Positions 1-7,415 are shown, counted from the first letter of the stretch. The stretch: 22,200 bases of DNA from CAYUQT01 sp964596165 (GCA_964596165.1 CAZQTW010000086.1:1-22200), one strand, 5' to 3'. Notes: generated from the sequence alone by a model not told the origin. Translations and numbers: made by a program.

Positions 1-560
1 AATTCCGCTACGTCGATTTTCAGGACCCCGCGAACGCCGCGATGGTGAAAGCCTACAAGATCAGCGGTCCGGCGCTTGTCGTGCTCAAGATCGAGAAGAA
101 CAAGGTCGCGGCCGGCGAGAACCTGACGGAGATATGGACGAAGAACCGCGACAAGGAAGTGTTTCTCAAGTACGTGCGGGATAACGTCGTGGCCCTCCAG
201 AAGCCCTTGGCAAACGCGCCGGCCGACCGAGTGGTTGTCATTTACTTCCACCGGACCCAGCGATGCCCAACCTGCCTGCGGATGGGGAGCTACTCGGAGG
301 AAGCCGTGGTGAAGGGATTTGCGAAGGACATCAAGAAGGGCACGGTCGAATTCCGTTACGTCGATTTCCAGGACCCCAAGAACGCCGCGATGGTGAAAGC
401 CTATAAGATCGGCGGGCCCACCCTCGTCGTGCTCAAGATTGAGAAGAACAAGGCCGCGGCGGGCGAGAACCTGACGGAGATATGGGCGAAGAACAGTGAC
501 AAGGATGCGTTTCTCAAGTATGTGCGAGATAACGTCGTAGCCCTCCAGAAGCCCCTGCCC
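1..560 (+). repeat. Tandem 348-bp in-frame duplication inside the ArsF-like gene
   Basis: Bases 1-212 match bases 349-560 nearly base for base at an exact 348-bp offset. For example, aattccg(c/t)tacgtcgat starts at 1 and at 349, and gccctccagaagccc starts at 192 and at 540. The offset is a multiple of three, so it duplicates a 116-residue protein unit. Copy 1 is cut by the window edge, so more copies may lie upstream. Confidence 0.9.
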
Positions 561-611
561 AAAACCGCACGGAATCCGAAAGCCAGCGAGTCGGCCCCCA
601 ATGCGATGTAA
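3..611 (+). CDS. arsF: ArsF-family thioredoxin-fold protein, tandemly duplicated, 5' partial
   Basis: The reading frame is open from the first base of the window, so the N-terminus lies outside; 202 residues are visible. A thioredoxin-like unit is present twice. The first copy is seen only from its middle. The second is complete, with a beta strand VVVIYFHR followed by RCPTCLRM, a CPTC redox pair at about bases 264-275. The two copies share 61 of 69 aligned residues and the DNA period is exactly 348 bp (116 residues). In the described ArsEFG system, ArsE and ArsF reduce nitroaromatic arsenicals and ArsG exports the amino product; that is family knowledge. Here the next gene is an ArsG-type permease, which supports the call. 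No ArsE-like flavoprotein is visible. The C-terminal tail is Lys/Pro/Ser-rich. Whether it acts on organoarsenicals, or simply as a dithiol reductase, cannot be told from sequence. Confidence 0.75.
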   Translation, partial: FRYVDFQDPANAAMVKAYKISGPALVVLKIEKNKVAAGENLTEIWTKNRDKEVFLKYVRDNVVALQKPLANAPADRVVVIYFHRTQRCPTCLRMGSYSEEAVVKGFAKDIKKGTVEFRYVDFQDPKNAAMVKAYKIGGPTLVVLKIEKNKAAAGENLTEIWAKNSDKDAFLKYVRDNVVALQKPLPKTARNPKASESAPNAM

Positions 612-671
612 TGCACGCCGTTCTCTGAGCGTCGCGCACCACGTGTCGAGTCAAAGATAGGAGATCACTCG

Positions 672-1424
672 ATGGTTACCTATGCGCTTTATATCGGGGC
701 GGCCCTTTATCTCGGGCTGCTCACGTCGATCAGCCCCTGTCCGCTGGCGACGAACATCGCGGCCATCTCCTACGTCGGCCGCAAGGTGGGCGATTCGCGC
801 TGGGTAATCGCGGCCGGGTTCCTCTACACGCTGGGGCGGTGCTTGCTCTACCTGGGTCTGGCCGTGTTGCTGGCCGTCACGGCCATGTCGATCCCGGCCG
901 TTTCGCTCTTCCTCCAGAAGTACATGCACCTAGTGCTCGCGCCCATCTTTCTGCTCTTGGGGATGTTTCTGGTCGGCCTGGTCACGATCGGCGGGGGCGG
1001 CGCGCGGATGAGTGAGGGAATGCAGAAGCGGGTTGACTCGATGGGCATCTGGGGCGCGTTTCTGTTGGGAGTGCTCTTCGCGCTTGCCTTTTGCCCCACG
1101 TCGGCCGCGTGGTTCTTTGGGCTGGTGGCCCTCATGCTGGGCAGCGAGGCTGGCGCGATTACGGCCGTGCTGACCAAGGTCGGCATCAGCCTGCCGGCAG
1201 CATCGTTGCCTGGGGCGACGATCGTCTTGCCGATCGTCTACGGCATCGGCACCGGCGTGCCCGTGCTGTTGGTCGCTTTCCTGCTAGCCTACAGCGCCAA
1301 ATCGGTCGGCAAGACGTACAACGTGCTCTCGAAAGTCGAGTGGTGGGCGCGTCAGATCACCGGCTGGGTTTTTGTATTAGCCGGCATTTGGTTTTCCATG
1401 AAGTATGCGTTTGAGGTCATCTGA
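672..1424 (+). CDS. arsG: ArsG-family aromatic arsenical efflux permease
   Basis: A 250-residue integral membrane protein with about six hydrophobic helices, of the cytochrome c biogenesis/LysE-like type. Two conserved Cys-Pro motifs sit in helices: SPCPLATN (Cys23) near the N-terminus and AFCPTSAAW (Cys141) in the second half, the signature arrangement of this family. A soluble Gly-rich loop (about 106-112) separates the halves. ArsG in the ArsEFG operon exports trivalent aminoaromatic arsenicals (family knowledge); the adjacent ArsF-like gene supports that identity. The start is set by AGGAG at 659-663, eight bases before the ATG. It lies 60 bp downstream of the ArsF-like gene and 7 bp before the next gene, so it is probably cotranscribed. 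A role in electron transfer to the exported thioredoxin-fold proteins (as in CcdA) is the main alternative. Confidence 0.8.
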   Translation: MVTYALYIGAALYLGLLTSISPCPLATNIAAISYVGRKVGDSRWVIAAGFLYTLGRCLLYLGLAVLLAVTAMSIPAVSLFLQKYMHLVLAPIFLLLGMFLVGLVTIGGGGARMSEGMQKRVDSMGIWGAFLLGVLFALAFCPTSAAWFFGLVALMLGSEAGAITAVLTKVGISLPAASLPGATIVLPIVYGIGTGVPVLLVAFLLAYSAKSVGKTYNVLSKVEWWARQITGWVFVLAGIWFSMKYAFEVI

Positions 1425-1431
1425 TCGAGCC

Positions 1432-2421
1432 ATGATCCGCATCGGCCCAAAAGTTCTGATTGTCGTGGTCCTCCTGGCAGCCCCGTGCGCTGCCCAGGAG
1501 TGGGCCAACAAGATGTTCAAGACCCGAAGCCACGATTTCGGCACGGTTGCGCGGGCAGCCAAGGCTGAGTTCGCGTTCGAGTTCGAGAACATCTACATGG
1601 ACGACGTGCATATCGCCAGCATCCGGGCCACGTGCGGCTGCACCACGTTTCGGATTGAGAAGGATACACTCAAGACCTATGAGAAGGGAACCATCGTCGC
1701 GCACATCAATAGCGACCGATTCCTGGGCAGCCAGGCATCGACGGCCGTTGTGACCATCGACAAACCTCAGTACGCACAGGTTCTGCTGAATGTCAAGGTC
1801 TACGTCTACAGCGACGTGCTGCTGGAGCCGGCCAGCGTCGTGCTGGGAAGCGTCGGGAAGGGCGCGCCCGCCGAGCGAACGATTCGCGTCACGTACACCG
1901 GCCGCAGCGACTGGCGAATCCTCAAGGTCAAGAGCGACAACCCCCACGTAGTTGGCACGGCCACCGAGGTTTCGCGCCAGGGCGGTCGAGTTGCGTATGA
2001 TCTCAAGGTCGTTCTGGACAAAGACGTGCCGGTGGGCCATGTGCGGGAATACTTGTCACTGGTGACCAATCATCCGCAGGCCAAGCAGATACCCGTGCCG
2101 GTCGAAGGGCAAGTCCAAGCCGACATCTCGTTCAGTCCAGCGTCGTTGTTCTTGGGTGTATTGCAGCCGGGCGAGAGCATCACCAAACAGATCGTGGTGC
2201 GCGGACAGAAGCCGTTCCGCATCGAGTCGATCAGTGCCGACTGCAAATGCCTCCAGGCAACCGCTCCGAAGACTGACGGAGCCAAGTCGCTCTACCTCGT
2301 CCCGGTCAAGTTCACGGCCGGAGAGAAGACCGGACGGATCGAGCAGAACGTCCGTATTCAGACGGATTCCGGTTCGGCCGTTCTCCAAGTGCCCGCTTAC
2401 GCGGTTGTGGATGGTCCGTGA
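1432..2421 (+). CDS. Exported DUF1573 protein
   Basis: 329 residues from the ATG at 1432; an in-frame ATG at 1405 overlaps arsG and would put eight polar residues ahead of the signal peptide, so it is rejected. The N-terminus is a Sec signal (hydrophobic residues 8-20, cleavage near AAQ-EW). The mature protein opens with the DUF1573 hallmark HDFGTV, followed by the pair ATCGCTT (Cys68, Cys70). Two further Ig-like segments follow: one around SVGKGAPAERTIRV, the other around GVLQPGESITKQIVV with a second Cys-x-Cys (DCKC). DUF1573 domains are immunoglobulin-like beta sandwiches of unknown function and are abundant in planctomycetes. Its place between two membrane permeases of the arsenical type suggests a periplasmic partner. 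The exposed CxC pairs could bind metal or arsenic(III), but that is inference. Confidence 0.8.
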   Translation: MIRIGPKVLIVVVLLAAPCAAQEWANKMFKTRSHDFGTVARAAKAEFAFEFENIYMDDVHIASIRATCGCTTFRIEKDTLKTYEKGTIVAHINSDRFLGSQASTAVVTIDKPQYAQVLLNVKVYVYSDVLLEPASVVLGSVGKGAPAERTIRVTYTGRSDWRILKVKSDNPHVVGTATEVSRQGGRVAYDLKVVLDKDVPVGHVREYLSLVTNHPQAKQIPVPVEGQVQADISFSPASLFLGVLQPGESITKQIVVRGQKPFRIESISADCKCLQATAPKTDGAKSLYLVPVKFTAGEKTGRIEQNVRIQTDSGSAVLQVPAYAVVDGP

Positions 2422-2447
2422 CATGGACACCGACGAGGGTCATCGAC

Positions 2448-3503
2448 ATGCAATTCGCTATTGATCTGCTCGTTGCGGGGCTGCTCGCCCTGAAAGACTA
2501 TGTGGCCACGCACGTACTGACGTGCCTGATCCCGGCTTTCCTGTTGGCCGGTGCCATGGTGGCCTTCATCAACAAGCAGGCGGTCTTGACCGTGCTGGGG
2601 GAGAAAGCCAGTAAGTGGAAGTCCTTTTCGCTGGCCAGCATAGCCAGCTTTTTCGTGGCCGCCTGTTCCTGCACGGTCATTCCCGTCTCCAGCGGACTGT
2701 ACTACACGGGCGCGGCGGTCGGCGTGGCCTTCATTATTCTCTGGGTGGCCCCGTCGGCGAACATCCTGTCGCTCATCTATACCGGGAATATCCTGGGACC
2801 CGAGATCGTCGTCGCCCGGATTGTGGCGTCACTGTTGATGGCGTTCCTGGTCGGCTCGATTATGACGGTCTTCTTCGGCAAGGAAGAAAGGAAGACCGTC
2901 GCCGCCTTCCAGGGCAACGACGCTCCAAAGGGCATTGTGGCCCGGCGTCACCTGGGCCTGTTGATTCTAATCCTTCTGTCCCTGCTGCTGCCCAACTACA
3001 TCGGACAGAGGGGGCCCTATCTGACGAAGGTCCTTATCTGGGGCATTGCCACGCTCGTGCTCGCCGCATACGCTTGGAAGGCCCTTTCACGCGAGGAGAT
3101 CTCCTCGTGGCTGCGGGAAAGTTGGTGGTTCATTCGGATCATCCTGCCACTGTTGCTCGTGGGAGTGTTTCTCGTCGGCATCATCGGGAAGCTCCTGCCC
3201 GAGCAGTGGATTCGGACCTGGCTGGGCGGCAACAGCATCGTGGCGTGCTTCCTGGCCACGATGATCGGTTCGGTGAGCTACTTCGCCACGATGACCGAGG
3301 CCCCGTTCGTGGACACGCTGATGAAGCTCGGCATGGGCAAAGGACCGGCGCTGACGCTGCTGCTGACCGGCCCGGGACTCAGCCTGCCGAATTGGATCGC
3401 CATCGCCCGCGTCTTCGGCGTGAAGAAGGCCGCAGTCTACGTCGTTACGATCATCATTCTCGGGACGCTCGTCGGCTGGCTTTTCGGCAATCTGATTCTC
3501 TGA
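2448..3503 (+). CDS. COG0701 permease (ArsP/DUF318 family)
   Basis: 351 residues, with eight or so hydrophobic helices arranged as two halves around a charged loop (about 140-165). The family signature is clear: AACSCTVIPVSSGLYYTGA (Cys73 and Cys75) followed by LWVAPSANILSL, and a matching motif in the second half, SYFATMTEAPFVDTL and LLTGPGLSLPNWIAI. Members include ArsP, which exports trivalent organoarsenicals, and many uncharacterised permeases, so a specific ArsP name is not given. The start at 2448 (MQFAIDLL) is preferred over an in-frame ATG at 2418 that overlaps the upstream stop; it is preceded by GAGGG with a spacing near nine. It is the last gene of the arsF-arsG-DUF1573 operon and ends facing the amidohydrolase gene. 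Confidence 0.8.
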   Translation: MQFAIDLLVAGLLALKDYVATHVLTCLIPAFLLAGAMVAFINKQAVLTVLGEKASKWKSFSLASIASFFVAACSCTVIPVSSGLYYTGAAVGVAFIILWVAPSANILSLIYTGNILGPEIVVARIVASLLMAFLVGSIMTVFFGKEERKTVAAFQGNDAPKGIVARRHLGLLILILLSLLLPNYIGQRGPYLTKVLIWGIATLVLAAYAWKALSREEISSWLRESWWFIRIILPLLLVGVFLVGIIGKLLPEQWIRTWLGGNSIVACFLATMIGSVSYFATMTEAPFVDTLMKLGMGKGPALTLLLTGPGLSLPNWIAIARVFGVKKAAVYVVTIIILGTLVGWLFGNLIL

Positions 3504-3673
3504 GGGAATTACGGCGGAGTGGCGTTGCCCTATCCGGGTGCCAATTGTCGGCAGCTTCGATGCCTGCACGGAATGCGGCGCGTGCGCAAGAAGAATACCA
3601 AGCCGCCCGCGAGGCAAATGGCGGTGGCAAGAGTATGCTATGTGAGCGGCACCTTCCCCAGCAGATGCCGTTT

Positions 3674-5071
3674 TCAGTTTTCGGGCGAAGTCGTTCCTGT
3701 CGTCGTCCGCTTGCGAAGCGAGGGGAACAACTCCAAGGCGTTCTCGCGGAGGATTTGACGGCCAATCCGCACGGCGTCCTCTTCACGCAGTTCTCCGTCG
3801 ATCACCTTCTCGGCCAGCGCTTCGGTGATGCACTGCCGCGTGTAGACGGTCGTGCCGTAAGTTCCCTCGATGGTGAACATGTCACTGCCCCACAGAATCC
3901 GGTTCGACGAGAACATGTCGAGCCATTCCTTGTAGGCGCGTTTGCCCATGGTGTGACTGAGCACGGGCATCCAGACGGAATCGAGCCAGACGTTGGGGTA
4001 TTTCAGGGCGACCATCCCCGCTTCGCCGACCCAGGGAAAGCCGCCGTGAAAGAGGACAAACTTGGTTCTAGGGTTGGCCTGGATGACATTCACCAGATTC
4101 ATCGGGTTGGAACCCGGGATGCGGGCGTGGCCCGTGTGGATTTGCAGCGGCAGATCATGTTTGGCCGCCAGTTCGACAAGCCGCCAATAGATGTAGTCCT
4201 GGAAAGCCTTGATTTCGACGGGCGTGAGTGCGTTCCGGGGCTTGCCGAAAACCTTCTCAGCTTGTTCTTTGGACACGCGATCGGATTGCAGCGTGCGGTC
4301 ATAGGCGGTCTGGCTTTTCAGACAGATGGCACCGGCTTTCTTGGCATCGGTGATGATCCGGTCGAGCACGGCCACATAGTCGTCGAGCGAGTTGACCGGC
4401 AGCTTGTGCTTAGCCGCGAACGCATAGGGATCGTCTGCGGGAAGTCTATCAAATTCCGACGGATGAAACCCATTGATGAACCATCGGACATTGCACGTGT
4501 GACGGACGAACGGATAGCGGTTCTTGTCGGCGGCCGACATCGAAAAGAGATCGACCAAGATGAGTTCGGTGTTGGCCCGTTTGACCAGCACCTCGGCAGC
4601 CCAGTTGGGGTCGGCCAGATTCTCTTCCATCCGCTCATCGAGTTTCTTGGCTTCTTTCACGTCGAGCGACTCGAAATCAACACCATAGAGGTCCTGAAAA
4701 ATCGGCAACATGGCGCGATAGGCGGATCGGGCACGCGAGTTGGCGAAGTCGGCCTGGGCGGCGTTCCACCACGTCTCGAAGTGGGCATCGGCTGGCCAGG
4801 GCGTCAGATAGTGCCCCCACGTGAAGTAGCTGGCGTCCCAGACACGGTGCAGGGCGCAGTCCAGTCGTTTCTTGCCACGCAGGTCGTGTTCGACGACGAA
4901 CTTGGGAATTCCGGGGCCGGGCAAATGGCTGTGGGTGTCGATACCCGGAACAGCGTCGAGCGTCTTCTTGAGCCGGGCGTAAACGTCCGTCTGTTTAACG
5001 TCGGCGGCTTTGACGGCCAGAGGAAGGAGGAGAATTAGGGCGAAAGGCAGGAGTCTGACGGAATGTCGCAT
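3674..5071 (-). CDS. Exported amidohydrolase-superfamily enzyme (Amidohydro_2 type)
   Basis: 465 residues. The N-terminus is a Sec signal (RHSVRLLPFALILLLPLAVKAAD). After it comes the metal-binding strand GIDTHSH (His47, His49), then TIM-barrel metal ligands LQIHTGH and LFHGGFPW, and the C-terminal catalytic Asp in WGSDMF. This His-x-His/His/His/Asp pattern is that of metal-dependent hydrolases and decarboxylases. An insertion rich in Trp, Asp and Lys between the first strand and the barrel (about 75-150) recalls uronate isomerase-like members. Substrate unknown. It lies 120 bp downstream of the PEP mutase-like gene on the same strand but has its own operator-like palindrome at 5116-5137, so it may be transcribed separately. 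No clear Shine-Dalgarno precedes the ATG. Confidence 0.75.
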   Translation of the reverse strand: MRHSVRLLPFALILLLPLAVKAADVKQTDVYARLKKTLDAVPGIDTHSHLPGPGIPKFVVEHDLRGKKRLDCALHRVWDASYFTWGHYLTPWPADAHFETWWNAAQADFANSRARSAYRAMLPIFQDLYGVDFESLDVKEAKKLDERMEENLADPNWAAEVLVKRANTELILVDLFSMSAADKNRYPFVRHTCNVRWFINGFHPSEFDRLPADDPYAFAAKHKLPVNSLDDYVAVLDRIITDAKKAGAICLKSQTAYDRTLQSDRVSKEQAEKVFGKPRNALTPVEIKAFQDYIYWRLVELAAKHDLPLQIHTGHARIPGSNPMNLVNVIQANPRTKFVLFHGGFPWVGEAGMVALKYPNVWLDSVWMPVLSHTMGKRAYKEWLDMFSSNRILWGSDMFTIEGTYGTTVYTRQCITEALAEKVIDGELREEDAVRIGRQILRENALELFPSLRKRTTTGTTSPEN

Positions 5072-5115
5072 TGTAGGGGCTCGCTCGGAAGGAAAAAAGG
5101 AGGGAGAGCAACTCT

Positions 5116-5137
5116 CATATTCAGCGTAACGAATATG
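5116..5137 (-). promoter_or_regulatory. Single ArsR-like operator palindrome before the amidohydrolase
   Basis: CATATTC and GAATATG form perfect 7-bp arms around an 8-base spacer. The inner reading ATATTCA - GCGTAA - CGAATAT has the same 7-6-7 layout as the paired sites elsewhere in the window. The site ends 45 bp before the start codon of the amidohydrolase. Unlike the other loci, no second copy is found 25-28 bp away on either side. Confidence 0.55.
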
Positions 5138-5191
5138 GAGATGCTCAGCAAGAAGGGGTCCGCTTTTCGTTGACGAGATTCACTGGCTGGT

Positions 5192-6061
5192 TTACGCCTT
5201 CACCTGTATGGGTGATTTCTGAACGGACAATCTCGATGCGTCCTCCATAGAGCACAACAGATTTTGTTGCAGCACTGTGGAGAAGTCCCGCGTTTCTTGA
5301 ATGGCAGCCAACGTGCGACGCATGGCCTGGACCGCTGACAAGACGGCGACCGTGGGAAGACTCACTCTCCGAACACCCCAGGCTGCCAGGTCGGAGATCG
5401 ACAACGCCTTGATGTTGTTCGGCAGCCCGGCGGCGATGCTCACTGGGCCGTGGATGCCCTGGACCAGCATCTTGACTTCCTCAAGCGTGGCAACACCTGT
5501 AACAAACGCAAGGTCGGCTCCGGCGTCGAGGTAGAGGTTGGCTCGGGCGATGGATTCGGCCAGACCCGCGCCGCGGTCCGTCGCCACGACCAGAGCATCC
5601 GTGCGACTGTTGATGATAAGGTCGGGCTGGCCTTCTTGCCGACCCGCCTCGCGCGCTGCCATGATCTTCTCGACCATCTGTTCGCGGTCGATCACACGCC
5701 TCGGGCCTGGCTGGCCGAGAACTTGGTCTTCGAGGTTGATACCAGCCACTCCTGCACGAATGAAAGCACGGACCGTCTCAGCCACCACGGGCGGATCGCC
5801 GAAACCGTCCTCACCATCAGCCATGACGGGCACGCGGACCGCTTCGACGATGCTCTTGGTCAGGGCTAGGTTCCGCTCGAATCCAAACTCGGCCTCGGAA
5901 GGGCAGCAAGCAGCCAGGGCAAAACTGTAGCCCGAACATTGAACCGCCTTGAAACCCAGGCTCTCGATGATTCGAGCGCTGAGCGGATCGTAGGCGTCGG
6001 GCATGACCAGCGTTTCGGGCGAGGCCAGCAGTGCCCGCAGAGTGGTGGCGCTTCCGCTCAT
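5192..6061 (-). CDS. Isocitrate lyase/PEP mutase superfamily enzyme
   Basis: 289 residues, a full-length single TIM-barrel member. PDAYDPLSARIIE near the N-terminus and VQCSGYSFALA match the family's opening strands. Metal-site residues are ADGEDGFGDP (Asp82, Asp85; the usual second Asp of DxDxGYG is shifted or replaced by Glu84), INLEDQ (Glu111) and NSRTDA (Arg153). The catalytic Cys loop of isocitrate and methylisocitrate lyases (KKCGH type) is absent, replaced by VLGQPGPR, so a glyoxylate-shunt role is unlikely. The closest functional types are PEP mutase, phosphonopyruvate hydrolase and oxaloacetate decarboxylase-like enzymes; which one cannot be decided. The start is supported by GAGGAG (bases 6072-6077, minus strand), ten bases before the ATG. 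It follows arsM by only 36 bp, so it is very likely cotranscribed with it. Confidence 0.75.
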   Translation of the reverse strand: MSGSATTLRALLASPETLVMPDAYDPLSARIIESLGFKAVQCSGYSFALAACCPSEAEFGFERNLALTKSIVEAVRVPVMADGEDGFGDPPVVAETVRAFIRAGVAGINLEDQVLGQPGPRRVIDREQMVEKIMAAREAGRQEGQPDLIINSRTDALVVATDRGAGLAESIARANLYLDAGADLAFVTGVATLEEVKMLVQGIHGPVSIAAGLPNNIKALSISDLAAWGVRRVSLPTVAVLSAVQAMRRTLAAIQETRDFSTVLQQNLLCSMEDASRLSVQKSPIQVKA

Positions 6062-6097
6062 GGCATTCTTACTCCTCTGGCACGGCGGTTGTGGTAG

Positions 6098-6988
6098 TCA
6101 TCGTTTGATCGCGTATATCTTCACACTCGCGGCGTACTCGTTGAAATCGTGACGCGAGCAGAGGTCGGCCATTCCCTGGTGCAGGCTGGTGTTCTGCGAT
6201 GGGGCGGATGATGGCGAGCAACAGCAAGTCGTGGTAGGCTCGACAACTGGTGGCGAACCACCACAGCAACACCCGCCTTCTGGATCGGCTTGGGCGTAGG
6301 AATTCAGATCAGCGCCGGTGTCCACGATCTTCATCTCGCCGAATCCCGCTTCCTGCAAGCCGTTTCGGTAATCCTCGACGCCGATAGCCCCGGCAATGCA
6401 GCCCACGTAGGCCGTCAGGTCAGCGGCGAATTCCGGCGGAAGCGGCTTCTTGAGAACGATGTCGCTCACCGCGAGCCGGCCACTCGGCTTGAGCACTCGC
6501 GCGATCTCGCGGAAAACGGCCCGTTTGTCGGGCACCAGGTTGATGACGCAATTGCTGATGACGCAATCGACCGACGCATCGGCCAGCGGCAGGCGGTCGA
6601 TCGTGCTCAGGTGGAACTCGACGTTCGTAAACGGTTTGCCGCCCATGCCCTTGGCGGCGTTCTGCCGAGCGCGGTCGATCATCTCGGGCGTCATGTCGAT
6701 GCCGATGGCCTTGCCAGTTGGCCCGACCTTGGCCGCCGCCAGAAACACATCCAGCCCGCCGCCGCAGCCTAGGTCCACGACGACCTCGCCCGGCCGCAGG
6801 CCCGCGAACGCCGTGGGGTTCCCACACGAGAGGCCCATGTTCGCCTCGGCCGGAATCGAAGCCAATTGTTCGGCCGAATAGCCGAACGCTTCGGCCACGG
6901 CGCGAACGCCCTCGTTCTGGCTCGAAAGACTACTCTTAGCCACCGAGCCGTATCGGTCACGCACTACGTCAACAATATCACGATCCAT
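6098..6988 (-). CDS. arsM: Arsenite S-adenosylmethionine methyltransferase ArsM
   Basis: 296 residues from an ATG preceded by AAGGAG with 6-7 bases spacing; earlier in-frame starts are rejected. It opens with VRDRYGSVAKSS, typical of ArsM. The SAM-binding motif is VVDLGCGGGLD (70-80). The three conserved arsenite-binding cysteines are present: Cys55 in MGLSCGNP, Cys147 in SNCVINLVPDK and Cys197 in AYVGCIAGAI. ArsM methylates As(III) stepwise to methyl and dimethyl forms that are lost by volatilisation or exported (family knowledge). The C-terminal domain has two cysteine triplets (240-242 and 255-257) flanking a Pro/Val/Thr linker, plus Cys277; such clusters occur in some ArsMs and probably bind or receive arsenic. 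It sits between an AbrB-type regulator (65 bp upstream) and a PEP mutase-like gene (36 bp downstream). Confidence 0.95.
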   Translation of the reverse strand: MDRDIVDVVRDRYGSVAKSSLSSQNEGVRAVAEAFGYSAEQLASIPAEANMGLSCGNPTAFAGLRPGEVVVDLGCGGGLDVFLAAAKVGPTGKAIGIDMTPEMIDRARQNAAKGMGGKPFTNVEFHLSTIDRLPLADASVDCVISNCVINLVPDKRAVFREIARVLKPSGRLAVSDIVLKKPLPPEFAADLTAYVGCIAGAIGVEDYRNGLQEAGFGEMKIVDTGADLNSYAQADPEGGCCCGGSPPVVEPTTTCCCSPSSAPSQNTSLHQGMADLCSRHDFNEYAASVKIYAIKR

Positions 6989-7053
6989 GTCGCGCTCCTT
7001 CATAATGTGATTCTGCGCACGGTCAACGTGTCGCAATTCGGTTACTTCTGTGT

Positions 7054-7338
7054 TCATGTCTCGGATTCGTCCGAGCGATCTTTGAGCGAGTCCATCAGTT
7101 CGCCTATCATCTGGGCCATTGCCTCGACCTTCACCAGCGAGAGACAGCACACTCGATCGCCCTTGCGCCACCCGACCAGGGCCAGCTTGTCGCCGGCCCG
7201 GATGCCGGCCTTATCGCGGGTCTCCTTGGGCAGCACCATCTGTCCCCGCTGGTCGATCGTGATGATGGCTTCGATCTGGTGCGAAATAGGACCTTTGCTG
7301 GGCGAACCACGCCGCCGCTTGCTCGCTGTCTTGCCCAT
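7054..7338 (-). CDS. AbrB/MazE/SpoVT-fold regulator (HgcAB-associated-protein-like)
   Basis: 94 residues. After a basic N-terminal stretch (KTASKRRRG) comes a swapped-hairpin AbrB domain: IEAIITIDQRGQMVLPKETRDKAG, then IRAGDKLALVGW, followed by DRVCCLSLVKVE with a vicinal Cys pair (bases near 7145-7155). This pattern, GQMVLPKxxRxKAGIxxGDKLA plus a downstream CC, is what I recall for the small AbrB proteins found beside arsM and beside hgcAB in anaerobes. No hgcAB is present here, so the link is to arsM. The CC pair could sense As(III), which is inference. It is the first gene of the arsM operon; a strong nested palindrome lies 26-59 bp upstream of its start and is the likely autoregulatory operator. 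Confidence 0.75.
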   Translation of the reverse strand: MGKTASKRRRGSPSKGPISHQIEAIITIDQRGQMVLPKETRDKAGIRAGDKLALVGWRKGDRVCCLSLVKVEAMAQMIGELMDSLKDRSDESET

Positions 7339-7363
7339 GCTGCAATTCCCCGCGTGAGTATGG

Positions 7364-7415
7364 ATCAGTTCTATCAGATTATTCTGATTCTACTGATTTC
7401 CAGGAAACGGGTCAA
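7364..7415 (-). promoter_or_regulatory. Promoter and nested palindromic operator of the arsM operon
   Basis: Read on the minus strand, TTGACC (7415-7410), a 17-bp spacer and TAGAAT (7392-7387) make a near-consensus sigma70-type promoter. Overlapping the -10 and extending downstream is a 34-bp nested palindrome at 7364-7397: outer arms ATCAGT/ACTGAT, 3-bp gaps, inner arms ATCAGA/TCTGAT around a central TTAT. It thus holds four ATCAGW half-sites, two per strand. Its position over the -10 fits a repressor. It differs in sequence from the ATATnCG operators elsewhere, so a different regulator, most simply the adjacent AbrB-type protein, is expected. Confidence 0.75.

Noticed and set aside
2615..5038. 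A very long open frame on the plus strand (about 800 codons)
   Set aside because: It runs out of frame through the COG0701 permease and then antisense through the amidohydrolase, both of which have clear signature motifs. The translation is low-complexity Arg/Gly-rich with no domain.
5192..6061. Calling this gene isocitrate lyase of the glyoxylate shunt
   Set aside because: The protein is short (289 residues) and lacks the KKCGH catalytic loop.
7054..7338. Taking the AbrB-type protein as evidence of mercury methylation
   Set aside because: Similar proteins accompany hgcAB elsewhere, but no hgcA or hgcB is present and the neighbour here is arsM.
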